A stretch of DNA of 64,000 bases, taken from contig NZ_CAMLFE010000003.1 of assembly GCF_946479275.1 (NCBI RefSeq), positions 186,001 through 250,000 on the forward strand. Direction: 5' to 3'. Positions 1-8,478 of this stretch are shown piece after piece. How positions within the stretch are numbered: the stretch's first letter is position 1; the number at the start of each line of letters is the position of its first letter. Under the pieces are notes generated by a model. It was not told where the DNA came from. It saw only the letters and a program-made list of their open reading frames with translations, and searched no databases. The stretch is from an uncultured Bartonella sp. (lineage in GTDB: Bacteria > Pseudomonadota > Alphaproteobacteria > Rhizobiales > Rhizobiaceae). The position numbers and the translations under genes were made by a program.

Positions 1-1169
1 CGATCGGCATTTTTTGCCATAGATAACGATACCAAAGACTTTCTTTCAGGTGTCGTACCATATTTGATGGCGTTTTCGATCAGATTGATGAGTGCTTGCG
101 CCAGAAGTTCCCTGTTTAACAACAAGGTTACATCAAATGTTTTGCCCATCTTGAATGTAACGCCGGCTTCTTCGGCAACCGGCCCGTAGAGCTCCCCGAC
201 ATCTTCAACAATAGGACGTGCGTCAAGCTTTTCCAGATGCTCGACCGATGTGCTGGCCTCGATACGGGAGATCATGAGGATAGCGTTGAATGTACGGATC
301 AATTGGTCGGATTCAGCAATAATTGCCTCCAACGTTTGGCGATAATCAACATCTGTGTGGCGCCTGGACAATGCTTCATCGGCGCGATTACGCAACCGTG
401 TCAAAGGTGTTTTCAAATCGTGGGCAATGTTGTCGGATACATGGCGCAGACCGACATTGAGTTCTTCAATACGGTCAAGCATAACATTGAGATTTGCAGA
501 AAGCCGATCAAACTCATCGCCTGACCCCATAACCGGAAGTCTTCCTGTCAAATCTCCTGACATAAGGCGCTGGGAAGCAGCCGTCACCTGATCTATACGT
601 TTCAAGGCGCGTCTACCGACAAAAAACCAGATGAGCAACGCTCCGACAGCCATGGCAGCCAAAGCAAACATCAATGCCTTTTTGATAATGACAATGAAAG
701 TTTCAGGCTCTCCGATGTCGCGACCGACCAGCAATTTCATTCCGTTTGGCAAATCAATTACAGTTGCGATAGCACGATGTTTAACTTTTTCACCGCTATC
801 GCCAAACCGCGAATAAACCACGGAATTGTGAAGCAAGCCGCTACCATTCAGGAGCCCCGGTTCTATACTTTGTACATTACCGGCCAAAAACCGTCCCTGT
901 GGATCAGCGACGAGATAAAGAAAAGCACCCGGTTGACGTGACCGGCGATCAATGGTTCGTACGAGAAATGGCAACCCACCATGTTGATAGGCGTGCGCGA
1001 TATTTCCCACCTCTTCATTCAACGTCTGTTCGGTCTGTTCGGTTAACATGGAAACAGCAAGTGACGTCATATAGATCGAAAGCCCGATGGCAACCAGTCC
1101 GAAAAGAATGACATAAAGGGCTGACAGACGCACAGCCGTGGTGCGCAATAGGCTTTTGATCCTGCTCAT
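1..1169 (-). CDS. Sensor histidine kinase (3' end outside window)
   Basis: This is an inner-membrane sensor kinase, read on the minus strand and cut by the window edge, so only about 389 residues are visible. The N-terminus has a membrane segment at about residues 13-34, then a periplasmic domain of about 120 residues, a second membrane segment at about 160-183 and a HAMP linker. The dimerization box VSDNIAHDLKTPLTRLR has the phosphoacceptor at H250. An N-box (NLIENAIKYG) follows near the cut, and the G boxes lie outside. The start ATG overlaps the stop of the response regulator gene as ATGA, so the two are translationally coupled. Relatives have the same kinase downstream of ccm genes and degP, often followed by glnE, which would lie just outside. 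The ligand is unknown. Confidence 0.9.
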   Translation of the reverse strand, partial: MSRIKSLLRTTAVRLSALYVILFGLVAIGLSIYMTSLAVSMLTEQTEQTLNEEVGNIAHAYQHGGLPFLVRTIDRRSRQPGAFLYLVADPQGRFLAGNVQSIEPGLLNGSGLLHNSVVYSRFGDSGEKVKHRAIATVIDLPNGMKLLVGRDIGEPETFIVIIKKALMFALAAMAVGALLIWFFVGRRALKRIDQVTAASQRLMSGDLTGRLPVMGSGDEFDRLSANLNVMLDRIEELNVGLRHVSDNIAHDLKTPLTRLRNRADEALSRRHTDVDYRQTLEAIIAESDQLIRTFNAILMISRIEASTSVEHLEKLDARPIVEDVGELYGPVAEEAGVTFKMGKTFDVTLLLNRELLAQALINLIENAIKYGTTPERKSLVSLSMAKNAD

Positions 1170-1852
1170 GATGGTTTATCGACTGCTTTCAACATATAGC
1201 CGGCACCGCGTACGGTGTGAAGAAGCGGTGTATCAAAACCTTTTTCAATTTTCGAGCGAAGTCTCGAAATATGAACGTCAATAACATTGGTTTGTGGGTC
1301 GAAATGATAGTCCCAGACATTTTCGAGAAGCATAGTGCGCGTGACAACTTGTCCGGCATGACGCATCAGATATTCAAGCAACCGGAATTCTCTCGGCTGC
1401 AGAATGATATCCTGACCTGCGCGCTTGGCAGTGTGCGCCAAACGATCAAGTTCCAGATCGCCCACGCGATAAATTGTTTCGGCTTCTTTAGGATTTTTGC
1501 GTCGCTGTAACACTTCTATGCGGGCGAGCAATTCTGAAAAAGCATAGGGTTTTGTCAGGTAGTCATCGCCTCCTGCCCGCAAACCCGTTACACGGTCATC
1601 AACCTGTCCCAATGCCGAAAGAATAAGTACCGGCGTTTCGATACCCTTGGAGCGAAGCGCCATGATAACCGTCAATCCATCCTTTTTCGGTAGCATACGA
1701 TCAACAATGAGAACGTCATAATGACCATTTTCTGCCAATGTTTCTCCGGTTTCTCCGTCACCGGCAACATCAGTAGAATGCCCCGCCTCGGTTAAAGCTT
1801 TTTCCAGATAGCGCGATGCTTCACGATCATCTTCGATAACAAGAACTTTCAT
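1166..1852 (-). CDS. OmpR-family response regulator
   Basis: This is a two-component transcription factor of 228 residues. Residues 1-115 form a receiver domain with acidic residues EDD at 7-9, phosphoacceptor D51 in IVDRMLPKKDG, and the conserved Lys in YLTKPYAF. Residues about 125-225 form an OmpR/PhoB winged helix ending in HTVRGAGYML. ATG 1852 is preferred because GAGG lies about 8 bases upstream; a GTG at 1861 would add three residues. The gene sits between degP and its cognate kinase, so control of envelope stress or envelope genes is a reasonable inference, but the regulon cannot be read from the sequence. Confidence 0.93.
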   Translation of the reverse strand: MKVLVIEDDREASRYLEKALTEAGHSTDVAGDGETGETLAENGHYDVLIVDRMLPKKDGLTVIMALRSKGIETPVLILSALGQVDDRVTGLRAGGDDYLTKPYAFSELLARIEVLQRRKNPKEAETIYRVGDLELDRLAHTAKRAGQDIILQPREFRLLEYLMRHAGQVVTRTMLLENVWDYHFDPQTNVIDVHISRLRSKIEKGFDTPLLHTVRGAGYMLKAVDKPS

Positions 1853-1928
1853 AAAGAGCACCTCACATAACTAGAACAAGCATAAGCTATGGCAAAACTT
1901 TGCCATAGCTTTTTTACACATATGATGC

Positions 1929-3437
1929 CTATTTATTGGCAATCGGCAAAGCAACAAAACGGTTTTGTCCATTGCTTTCAACTTGCAACAAAACGGCTGT
2001 ACGGCCGGATTTCTTTGCTTCTTTGATTGCATCGACAAATTCGGCAGCTTTCTTCACCGGATGGTTATTGGCCGTCATGATAACATCACCGGGACGAATT
2101 CCCTTATCTGCCGCATCGGAATCCGGATCGACATTGGTTACGACGAGCCCCGGGCCTTCCTCGGAGGGGGTAACTGTCAAACCATAATCATCAAGCGTTT
2201 CCGATGAACCATTTTCACCTTGTGGCAAAACCTTTCCGTCGCTCTTGGTCTCATCTTTCGGCATTGCGGCAATTTTAACCTTTATATCGGTCTGTTTGCC
2301 ATCTCTCCAGATGCCAAGTGTTGCGGTTTCACCCGGCGTGATATTTGCAATGTGGCGTGCAAGATCGCGCGCGTCGGCAACCTGTTCACCGTTGACAGAA
2401 ATGATTGCATCACCGGCCTTGACACCGGCTTTTGCTGCCGGTCCATCCAAAGGATCGGCAACCATTGCGCCTTTGGCTTCCTTCAAGCCGATGGAATCGG
2501 CAATCTCTTTGGTGACAGGTTGGATTTGAACACCAATCCAGCCGCGTTCGACCGAACCCTTTTTAATGAGCTGGTCAACAACCTGTTTTGCAGTTGAAGA
2601 GGGAATGGCAAAAGCAATGCCGACATTACCGCCGGAAGGCGAGAAAATAGCTGTATTGATGCCGACGACCTGACCGTTAAGGTCAAAAGTCGGACCACCC
2701 GAATTACCGCGATTGACCGCAGCATCAATCTGGATAAAGTCATCATAGACACCAGCGCCAATATCACGCCCGCGCGCCGACACAATACCGGCTGTAACGG
2801 TTCCGCCCAAACCGAACGGATTACCGACCGCCACAACCCAATCACCAATGCGAACCTTTGAATCGTCGGCAAAATCGACATAGACAAATTTGCGCTTATC
2901 ATTGACTTTCAACACAGCAAGATCGGTACGCGGATCTGTTCCCACCAATTTTGCATCGAGCTCGGTTCCATCATCAAGCACAACCGAGTAGGTTGTTCCG
3001 TCCGAAACAACGTGATTATTGGTGACGATATAGCCATCTTCAGAAATAAAGAAGCCCGACCCCTGTGCGATCGGCCTCGGTTTTGACCGTTGGCCCGGAC
3101 GCGCCTGCGGACGGTGATGTTCATTAAAATCCTTGAAAAAACGTTTGAGCGGATGATCATCAGGCAACTGGTCTATGCCAGGACCACCAAAAAATCCCGT
3201 AAATCCTTGATCATCATTCTTCTTGTCACTCTTGACCTGAACAGAAACAACTGCCGGCTTTACCTGTTCGACGACATTGGCAAAACTTTGCTGTTGAACA
3301 CCTTCAACGTAAACCGGTTTTGCCTGAGCAATATTCAATGAAAAACCCGGTCCTGCGAAAATCATCGTTCCCGCCAAAGCGGTTGACATCATAATAGTTG
3401 CCAACGTTTTGCGAATAGGGGACATCTGCATTCTCAT
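1929..3437 (-). CDS. degP: Periplasmic serine protease DegP/HtrA (Do family)
   Basis: This protein of 502 residues is exported by an N-terminal signal peptide (hydrophobic stretch about 15-30, cleavage probably after AQA). The trypsin-like domain covers about 50-260 and has a catalytic triad H142 (TNNHVV), D172 (TDLAVLKV) and S247 (GNSGGPT). Two PDZ domains follow at about 265-370 and 400-495. It degrades or chaperones misfolded envelope proteins. A polar, Pro/Arg/His-rich insertion lies at 72-122, where Do proteases have their variable LA loop. The ATG has a strong AGAAGGAG site. It lies between ccmH and a two-component pair, the usual rhizobial place. Family and active site are clear; DegP versus MucD naming is arbitrary. 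Confidence 0.95.
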   Translation of the reverse strand: MRMQMSPIRKTLATIMMSTALAGTMIFAGPGFSLNIAQAKPVYVEGVQQQSFANVVEQVKPAVVSVQVKSDKKNDDQGFTGFFGGPGIDQLPDDHPLKRFFKDFNEHHRPQARPGQRSKPRPIAQGSGFFISEDGYIVTNNHVVSDGTTYSVVLDDGTELDAKLVGTDPRTDLAVLKVNDKRKFVYVDFADDSKVRIGDWVVAVGNPFGLGGTVTAGIVSARGRDIGAGVYDDFIQIDAAVNRGNSGGPTFDLNGQVVGINTAIFSPSGGNVGIAFAIPSSTAKQVVDQLIKKGSVERGWIGVQIQPVTKEIADSIGLKEAKGAMVADPLDGPAAKAGVKAGDAIISVNGEQVADARDLARHIANITPGETATLGIWRDGKQTDIKVKIAAMPKDETKSDGKVLPQGENGSSETLDDYGLTVTPSEEGPGLVVTNVDPDSDAADKGIRPGDVIMTANNHPVKKAAEFVDAIKEAKKSGRTAVLLQVESNGQNRFVALPIANK

Positions 3438-3598
3438 AAACTCCTTCTAGATTGCGGCTTTAACGCATATGTTGACGGAAAGATAAGATGTCAAACCTTA
3501 CCATCGCCTGTCCAATTTATTAAAATTTTGTAAGGTTTTAAGAAAATGCCTATGTTTTGAAAAAGATCATTCCGTTCTTTTTCTTGTGTTTTGTCAGG

Positions 3599-4069
3599 TT
3601 ACTGCTTCTTCGCCTTCAATATCCGGTCAAGTTGCTTTTTTTCAGCTTCGCTGAGCGGCATCAACTTGTTGTGTTTGCGGCGCTTGACCCTAAAGATAAT
3701 CGCCCCTCCGGCAATCACGATAATCAAAAGTGGTGCAAGCCATAAAAGTATCGTCTCACCATTCAATCTCGGTTTTAACAACACAAATTCGCCATAGCGA
3801 GCAACCAGATAGTCAACAACCTCGGTATCGGTGTCACCGGCTTTCAAACGTTCGCGTACAATAAGTCGTAAATCGCGAGCAAGCGGCGCATTTGAATCGT
3901 CAATTGATTCATTCTGGCAAACGAGACAGCGTAAATGCGAAGAAATATCGCGCGCCCGTGCTTCAAGTGCCTGATCTTGCAAAACTTCGTCCGGTAACAC
4001 TGCAAAGCCGGCACTGTTTATTAAACAGCAAAAATAAAAGGCAGCAAAGACTCGACAAAAAAAACGCAT
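3599..4069 (-). CDS. ccmH: Cytochrome c maturation thioreductase CcmH (CycL)
   Basis: This periplasmic, membrane-anchored thiol-disulfide protein acts on apocytochrome c before heme attachment. It has 156 residues: a signal peptide at about 1-23, the signature LRCLVCQNE with the redox pair C-x-x-C, a helical domain, then one C-terminal membrane segment (about 104-126) and a charged tail. This is the short CcmH type of alphaproteobacteria, with the CcmI function encoded separately in the same operon. The ATG at 4069 shares one base with the ccmF stop (TGATG); a TTG one codon earlier is the only alternative. It is the last gene of the ccmI-E-F-H operon. Confidence 0.94.
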   Translation of the reverse strand: MRFFCRVFAAFYFCCLINSAGFAVLPDEVLQDQALEARARDISSHLRCLVCQNESIDDSNAPLARDLRLIVRERLKAGDTDTEVVDYLVARYGEFVLLKPRLNGETILLWLAPLLIIVIAGGAIIFRVKRRKHNKLMPLSEAEKKQLDRILKAKKQ

Positions 4070-6051
4070 CAAGCCCCCTTCCTCGACTTTTTGCTACGGG
4101 TTAAAGCGCGTTGCGGAGCCCCGACGCGAAGCCTGCGGTCCGACAACGAAAAGAGCCCGCCGATCATCATAAATATTGCACCAAGCCAGATACAGACAAC
4201 TTCAGGTTTCCACCAGATGTGAAGCACCAATCCGTTGTTATTAACGTCGCCCGGCGCAATGTAAAGTTGGGAAAGTCCGTAATTTTTTATGCCCGATTCT
4301 GTTGTCGGCATATTTTGTGAAGGATAAAAGCGTTTGGCTGCCGTAACTGTTCCCAAATCCTTGCCCGCCTTTGACACTGAAAATTGGAACTGGGTTTCCG
4401 AATAGTTGGAACCATGAACATTTCGTGCACCTTCAAGCAGCACCTGTTTATCCGCAATCGTTGCGCTTTGACCTGCTCCAATTCTCAAAATGTTTTCTTG
4501 TCCGAAGGTTGCCACTGCAACAATACCGAATAATGTAATGCCTAAACCTATATGAGCCAATGCGGTGCCATAATTCGATCTTGGCAATTTGCCGAGGCGT
4601 CTTAGCCGGACGAAAAACCTCGTGCTTTTGGTACCACTCTTGAACCAGAGGTCATATAGGCCGCCGAAAAAAACAAATGCTGCAAGTCCAATCCCTAACG
4701 AGGCGAGAATTGATCGAAAGGATGTTTGGTAAAAGACAATCAATGTTGCAATAATTGCCAGCGCAAAAGCGCACGAAAGCCGTTCGGCAACAGCAAGCAT
4801 ATCGCCGCGTTTCCACGCCATAAGGGGCCCAAACGGAACCATCAACAATAGCGGCACCATGAGAGGGCCGAAGGTCAAATTGAAAAACGGTGCACCAACC
4901 GAAATTTTTTGGCCTGTCAATGTTTCCAGAAGCAACGGATAGAGCGTGCCGATGAGTACGGTTGCCGTTGCAGTCGTCAAAAACAGATTGTTAAAGACCA
5001 ATAATCCTTCACGTGATATCGGACGGAACAGACCACCAGTTTTGAGAGATGATGCGCGCAAGGCAAAAAGAACCAATGCCGCACCGATGAAGAAAAACAG
5101 AATTGCAAGAATGGCGCGTCCGCGTGCCGGATCAACCGCGAAACTGTGAACAGAAGTGAGAATGCCGGAGCGGACAAGAAACGTTCCCATCAACGACAAC
5201 GAGAACGTCAAAATAGCGAGAAACAGCGTCCAGATTTTCAAGGCGCCACGCTTTTCTAAAACGATAGCAGAATGAAGAAGCGCGGTACCGGCAAGCCACG
5301 GCATCAGTGACGCATTTTCTACCGGGTCCCAAAACCAATATCCACCCCACCCCATTTCATAATAGGCCCAATAAGAGCCAACCATAATACCACCGGTCAA
5401 AAATATCCACGAGACCAATGTCCATGGTCTCACCCAGCGCGCCCAGGCTGCATCAACACGCCCGTCAAGCAAGGCGGCTATTGCAAATGAAAAACACACC
5501 GAAAAGCCGACATAGCCGAGATAGAGAAGCGGCGGATGAATAGCAAGGCCGATATCCTGCAAAATAGGATTAAGATCACGCCCCTGAAGAGCAGGTGGAT
5601 TAACTCTTATGAACGGGTTTGAAGTGAAAAGAATAAACAGCAAAAATGCTGTGGTGATCGAGGCCTGTGTCGATAAAATCAGTGCTTTCAGCCGCTCGGG
5701 AAGATTACCTCCGAAAAGTGCAATGAGAGAAGAAAAAAATGTGATAATAAAAACCCAAAGCAGCATCGAGCCTTCGTGGTTTCCCCACACGCCGGTTATC
5801 TTATAAAGAAGCGGCTTTTCAGAATGCGAATTTTGCACAACATTCAGAACCGAAAAATCCGAAACAATATATGCGTGAATTAATGTGGCAAATGCGATGA
5901 GCACAAGCACAAAGACAAGATGGGCAATTGGCGAGGCTGCATCAATCAAACGCCTATCGGAACGATAAACACCGATAACCGGAACGATGGTCTCGAATAT
6001 TGCTACAGCAAGTGCCGCGCAGAGTGCAAGAGAACCAATCTCAACGCTCAT
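4069..6051 (-). CDS. ccmF: Heme lyase subunit CcmF (CycK)
   Basis: This polytopic membrane protein couples heme delivered by CcmE to apocytochrome c. It has 660 residues and about 15 membrane segments, as usual for the family. The tryptophan-rich WWD heme-binding motif is seen as WGGYWFWDPVENASLMPW at about residues 226-243, with conserved histidines in the flanking loops. The start MSVEIGSLAL at 6051 was chosen because it overlaps the end of ccmE by 11 bases and gives the family length; an open frame extends 36 codons further upstream but runs through ccmE. It is downstream of ccmE and coupled to ccmH. Confidence 0.95.
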   Translation of the reverse strand: MSVEIGSLALCAALAVAIFETIVPVIGVYRSDRRLIDAASPIAHLVFVLVLIAFATLIHAYIVSDFSVLNVVQNSHSEKPLLYKITGVWGNHEGSMLLWVFIITFFSSLIALFGGNLPERLKALILSTQASITTAFLLFILFTSNPFIRVNPPALQGRDLNPILQDIGLAIHPPLLYLGYVGFSVCFSFAIAALLDGRVDAAWARWVRPWTLVSWIFLTGGIMVGSYWAYYEMGWGGYWFWDPVENASLMPWLAGTALLHSAIVLEKRGALKIWTLFLAILTFSLSLMGTFLVRSGILTSVHSFAVDPARGRAILAILFFFIGAALVLFALRASSLKTGGLFRPISREGLLVFNNLFLTTATATVLIGTLYPLLLETLTGQKISVGAPFFNLTFGPLMVPLLLMVPFGPLMAWKRGDMLAVAERLSCAFALAIIATLIVFYQTSFRSILASLGIGLAAFVFFGGLYDLWFKSGTKSTRFFVRLRRLGKLPRSNYGTALAHIGLGITLFGIVAVATFGQENILRIGAGQSATIADKQVLLEGARNVHGSNYSETQFQFSVSKAGKDLGTVTAAKRFYPSQNMPTTESGIKNYGLSQLYIAPGDVNNNGLVLHIWWKPEVVCIWLGAIFMMIGGLFSLSDRRLRVGAPQRALTRSKKSRKGA

Positions 6052-6535
6052 GTTTCTGATAGGCCTCCCACAATCCTTGGGCTTTGAGCCTGTCAACAAT
6101 ATCTTTCGGCACATAGGTTTCGTCGTGTTTAGCCAAAACACGATCGGCAACAAAAACACCCTCGGGCTTGAAATGACCCTCGGCTATTATTCCCTGCCCT
6201 TCGCGAAAAAGATCCGGTAACACACCATCGAACTTTACCGTCTCTTTGTTGGAAAAATCGGTAATTGCGAAAGTTATTCTGGTTCCGTTTTCTTTATTGA
6301 CCGAACCTTTTTCAACAAAACCGCCGAGCCGCAAAGGCCGGCCGGATGAAATATCTTCGCTGGTTATTTCTGAAGGCATGCGGAAAAAACTGGCTGTTCC
6401 GCGCATGGCGTAAAGAACAAGCGCCGCAGCAACCGCAAGTACGACGAGCCCACCCAATATCATCATCAGGCGTTTGGTCTTACGACGCCGCAACCCTTTC
6501 TGGATTGTCAAACGTACGGCTGTTTCATTGCTCAT
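6041..6535 (-). CDS. ccmE: Heme chaperone CcmE (CycJ)
   Basis: This periplasmic heme chaperone is anchored by one N-terminal membrane helix (about residues 23-45). It has 164 residues with an OB-fold domain and the heme-attachment motif HDETYVP near the C-terminus, in which the histidine binds heme covalently. It carries heme from the CcmABCD export complex to CcmF. A Shine-Dalgarno-like AGGA lies before the ATG. Its 3' end overlaps ccmF by 11 bases, so the genes are co-translated. The ccmABC genes are not in this window. Confidence 0.95.
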   Translation of the reverse strand: MSNETAVRLTIQKGLRRRKTKRLMMILGGLVVLAVAAALVLYAMRGTASFFRMPSEITSEDISSGRPLRLGGFVEKGSVNKENGTRITFAITDFSNKETVKFDGVLPDLFREGQGIIAEGHFKPEGVFVADRVLAKHDETYVPKDIVDRLKAQGLWEAYQKHER

Positions 6536-6569
6536 AATCTTGTTTCCTGACTTTCACAATAAGAGACTT

Positions 6570-7742
6570 TCACTTCAAGGCGAGCCCTTGAGCTCTTGCA
6601 TAAGTCTCAAGCTCTAACGCTTTATCTTTTGTAAGTTTCGAAGTTCCCTCTTTTAACGCACCTAGTGCCTTTCCGGTTTCTTTTAAAACGAGCCATGAAT
6701 GGATCAATTGTTTCCAACCTTCAAGATTGTCCGGGTTCTTTTCAAGTTTTTGTGCCAATTGTTCCACCATTGCATGAATGGCATCGTTGCTATCATTATC
6801 GCTGGCAACCGGTTTGTTTCCGGTACCAGAAGATGGTTTGTCGTTTTCGGAAATCGACCCATTTTCAGTCCCATGTTGGCGGGAGGCGGCATCAATTTTT
6901 GCTTGTTCCAGCTCTTTAATCATCATTTCAATACGCTGGCGTCCGGCATTGTCTTTCACCTGCCGCGAAAGATAATCTTTCAGCCCTGATATTGCTTCAT
7001 CAATTTTTCCCGCCTGACGGAGAGATTCGGCAATAAAAAGACGCGGATAGAAGTCATCCGGAGAGAGTTTTGCCGCTTTTTCGAAACTTTTTTCTGCGTC
7101 TTCACTTACCGTTCCGCCATTATAGCCGACAAGAGCCATCCCGTAGCCCACCAGACGGGGAGCAGAATCGCCATTCAAACGCAAGGCACTGACATAAGTA
7201 TTGACAGCATCCTGAAAACGTCCTGCAACAAGATAACCGGTTGCAAGTTCGTCTGCCAATTTCCCGTCATCCGGATTACGCGCAAAAAGTGCTTCCGTGC
7301 GGACAAGCTTTTCTTCGGGCGTCAGCTCTAGAGGATCTTTCATCATAAGATCGTTGAAGGGATGGCTTTCAAGTCCCGGATTTCCCAGAAGCGAATAAAC
7401 CCCTATGGTAATAAGAGGCACGCTTAAAACTGCTAAAACGATAACGCCCTTTAACCCGCGACTGCGGTGATTTATAAAATTGTTTCCGATTTTTTGCTTT
7501 TCAGCCGTCAATATATTGCGCGAAAGTTCAAGCCTCGCTTCGTCAGCGCTTTCCTTGTCAATCAGACCGCGCTTCAAATCAGAATCGAGTTCGGATAATT
7601 GGTTTTTATATATTTCAATATCCGAAGTGGAAGAATCCACAATCACCCGCTCCTGCCCGTTTCTGATCGGGCGACTAACGGCATAGAGCACAACCATTGT
7701 CACTATGGCTGCGAAAATGAGAACGATAAGCCAAAATGTCAT
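6570..7742 (-). CDS. ccmI: Cytochrome c maturation protein CcmI (CycH)
   Basis: This apocytochrome c chaperone has 390 residues. Two membrane segments lie near the N-terminus (about 4-22 and 95-115), separated by a cytoplasmic leucine-zipper-like loop (IYKNQLSELDSDLKRGLID, the usual CcmI signature). The periplasmic remainder has TPR-like helices at about 150-260 and 320-390 joined by a low-complexity Ser/Asn-rich linker at about 285-315. It recruits apocytochrome to the CcmF/CcmH complex. It is the first gene of the ccmI-E-F-H operon, with 34 bases between it and ccmE. No clear ribosome site stands out before the ATG. Confidence 0.92.
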   Translation of the reverse strand: MTFWLIVLIFAAIVTMVVLYAVSRPIRNGQERVIVDSSTSDIEIYKNQLSELDSDLKRGLIDKESADEARLELSRNILTAEKQKIGNNFINHRSRGLKGVIVLAVLSVPLITIGVYSLLGNPGLESHPFNDLMMKDPLELTPEEKLVRTEALFARNPDDGKLADELATGYLVAGRFQDAVNTYVSALRLNGDSAPRLVGYGMALVGYNGGTVSEDAEKSFEKAAKLSPDDFYPRLFIAESLRQAGKIDEAISGLKDYLSRQVKDNAGRQRIEMMIKELEQAKIDAASRQHGTENGSISENDKPSSGTGNKPVASDNDSNDAIHAMVEQLAQKLEKNPDNLEGWKQLIHSWLVLKETGKALGALKEGTSKLTKDKALELETYARAQGLALK

Positions 7743-7841
7743 GATGAGTTCAATATAGAAACGTTAGAGAAAAAACCAGAACCTGCACCGGTTTCTCGCG
7801 CCAAATTGATTGAATGAGCGATGCCGGATTGCTGAAATGTG

Positions 7842-8249
7842 TCAAATGAGCGGCGACCATGTACCGTTTGCGTTACGACATGCACTACCATGAACCGTTT
7901 GTGGCACGCCATTAATGACGAAGGAATGGCTATATTGGCGACAATTTTGCGAACCGACCTGATAGGGTTGTCCCGGTGTAACACTACCCGATGTCCCATT
8001 TTTGGCGGATGTCCAAGTCACTGTTTTTCCGGCATCTGTATATTCAAGTGCTTTATATTCGGCTTCAAGTGCCTGCTTGCGATCCTCTTTTGAAAGCGAC
8101 TGTATCGAGGAACCTAACAACCCGTTACCCATGGTTTGCAAAATAACTTTCGTATCGGCAAGCCCCGTTACACCGTTTGGTGCACGACTATGGCTACAAG
8201 CCGATAAAGCTGCAAACAAAACCAACAGGATGAAACTGCGTATCTTCAT
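7842..8249 (-). CDS. Surface-antigen-like lipoprotein (RT0821/Lpp0805 type)
   Basis: This is a small predicted outer-membrane lipoprotein of 135 residues. The signal peptide ends in a lipobox LSAC (Cys about residue 18). The mature part has the pattern typical of RT0821/Lpp0805-family surface proteins: TVTWTSAKNGTSGSVTPG, then CRQYSHSFVINGVPQTVHG and a terminal CRNANGTWSPL, giving two conserved cysteines and a repeated beta-strand core. The start at 8249 was chosen because it puts a normal lipoprotein signal at the N-terminus; the frame is open for 25 more codons upstream to 8324. It precedes ccmI on the same strand, 99 bases away. The molecular role is not known. Confidence 0.8.
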   Translation of the reverse strand: MKIRSFILLVLFAALSACSHSRAPNGVTGLADTKVILQTMGNGLLGSSIQSLSKEDRKQALEAEYKALEYTDAGKTVTWTSAKNGTSGSVTPGQPYQVGSQNCRQYSHSFVINGVPQTVHGSACRNANGTWSPLI

Positions 8250-8478
8250 GCTGACACCAACAAATTCCGTTACTACTTTCTCATATCGGTTTAGGAAACG
8301 GATTACAAAACTTTTTTTCGTCACAAAGTTACATATATTTTTAAAAAATATAGAAAAAACAGCGGGATATCAGAGCTCACGGAATGTTTTATGGAAAGTT
8401 GGAAACAAAATAACGTATAGTTGTATTTCAACGAAATAAATTTTCTTTTTCCCGACGAACTTTTAAGAGGATTGATCA

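Noticed and set aside
6052..6159. Upstream start of ccmF at 6159
   Set aside because: It would overlap ccmE by more than 100 bases. The start at 6051 gives the normal CcmF length and N-terminus.
8250..8324. N-terminal extension of the surface lipoprotein to 8324
   Set aside because: The extra 25 residues would put charged sequence before a normal lipoprotein signal, and they lack a ribosome site.
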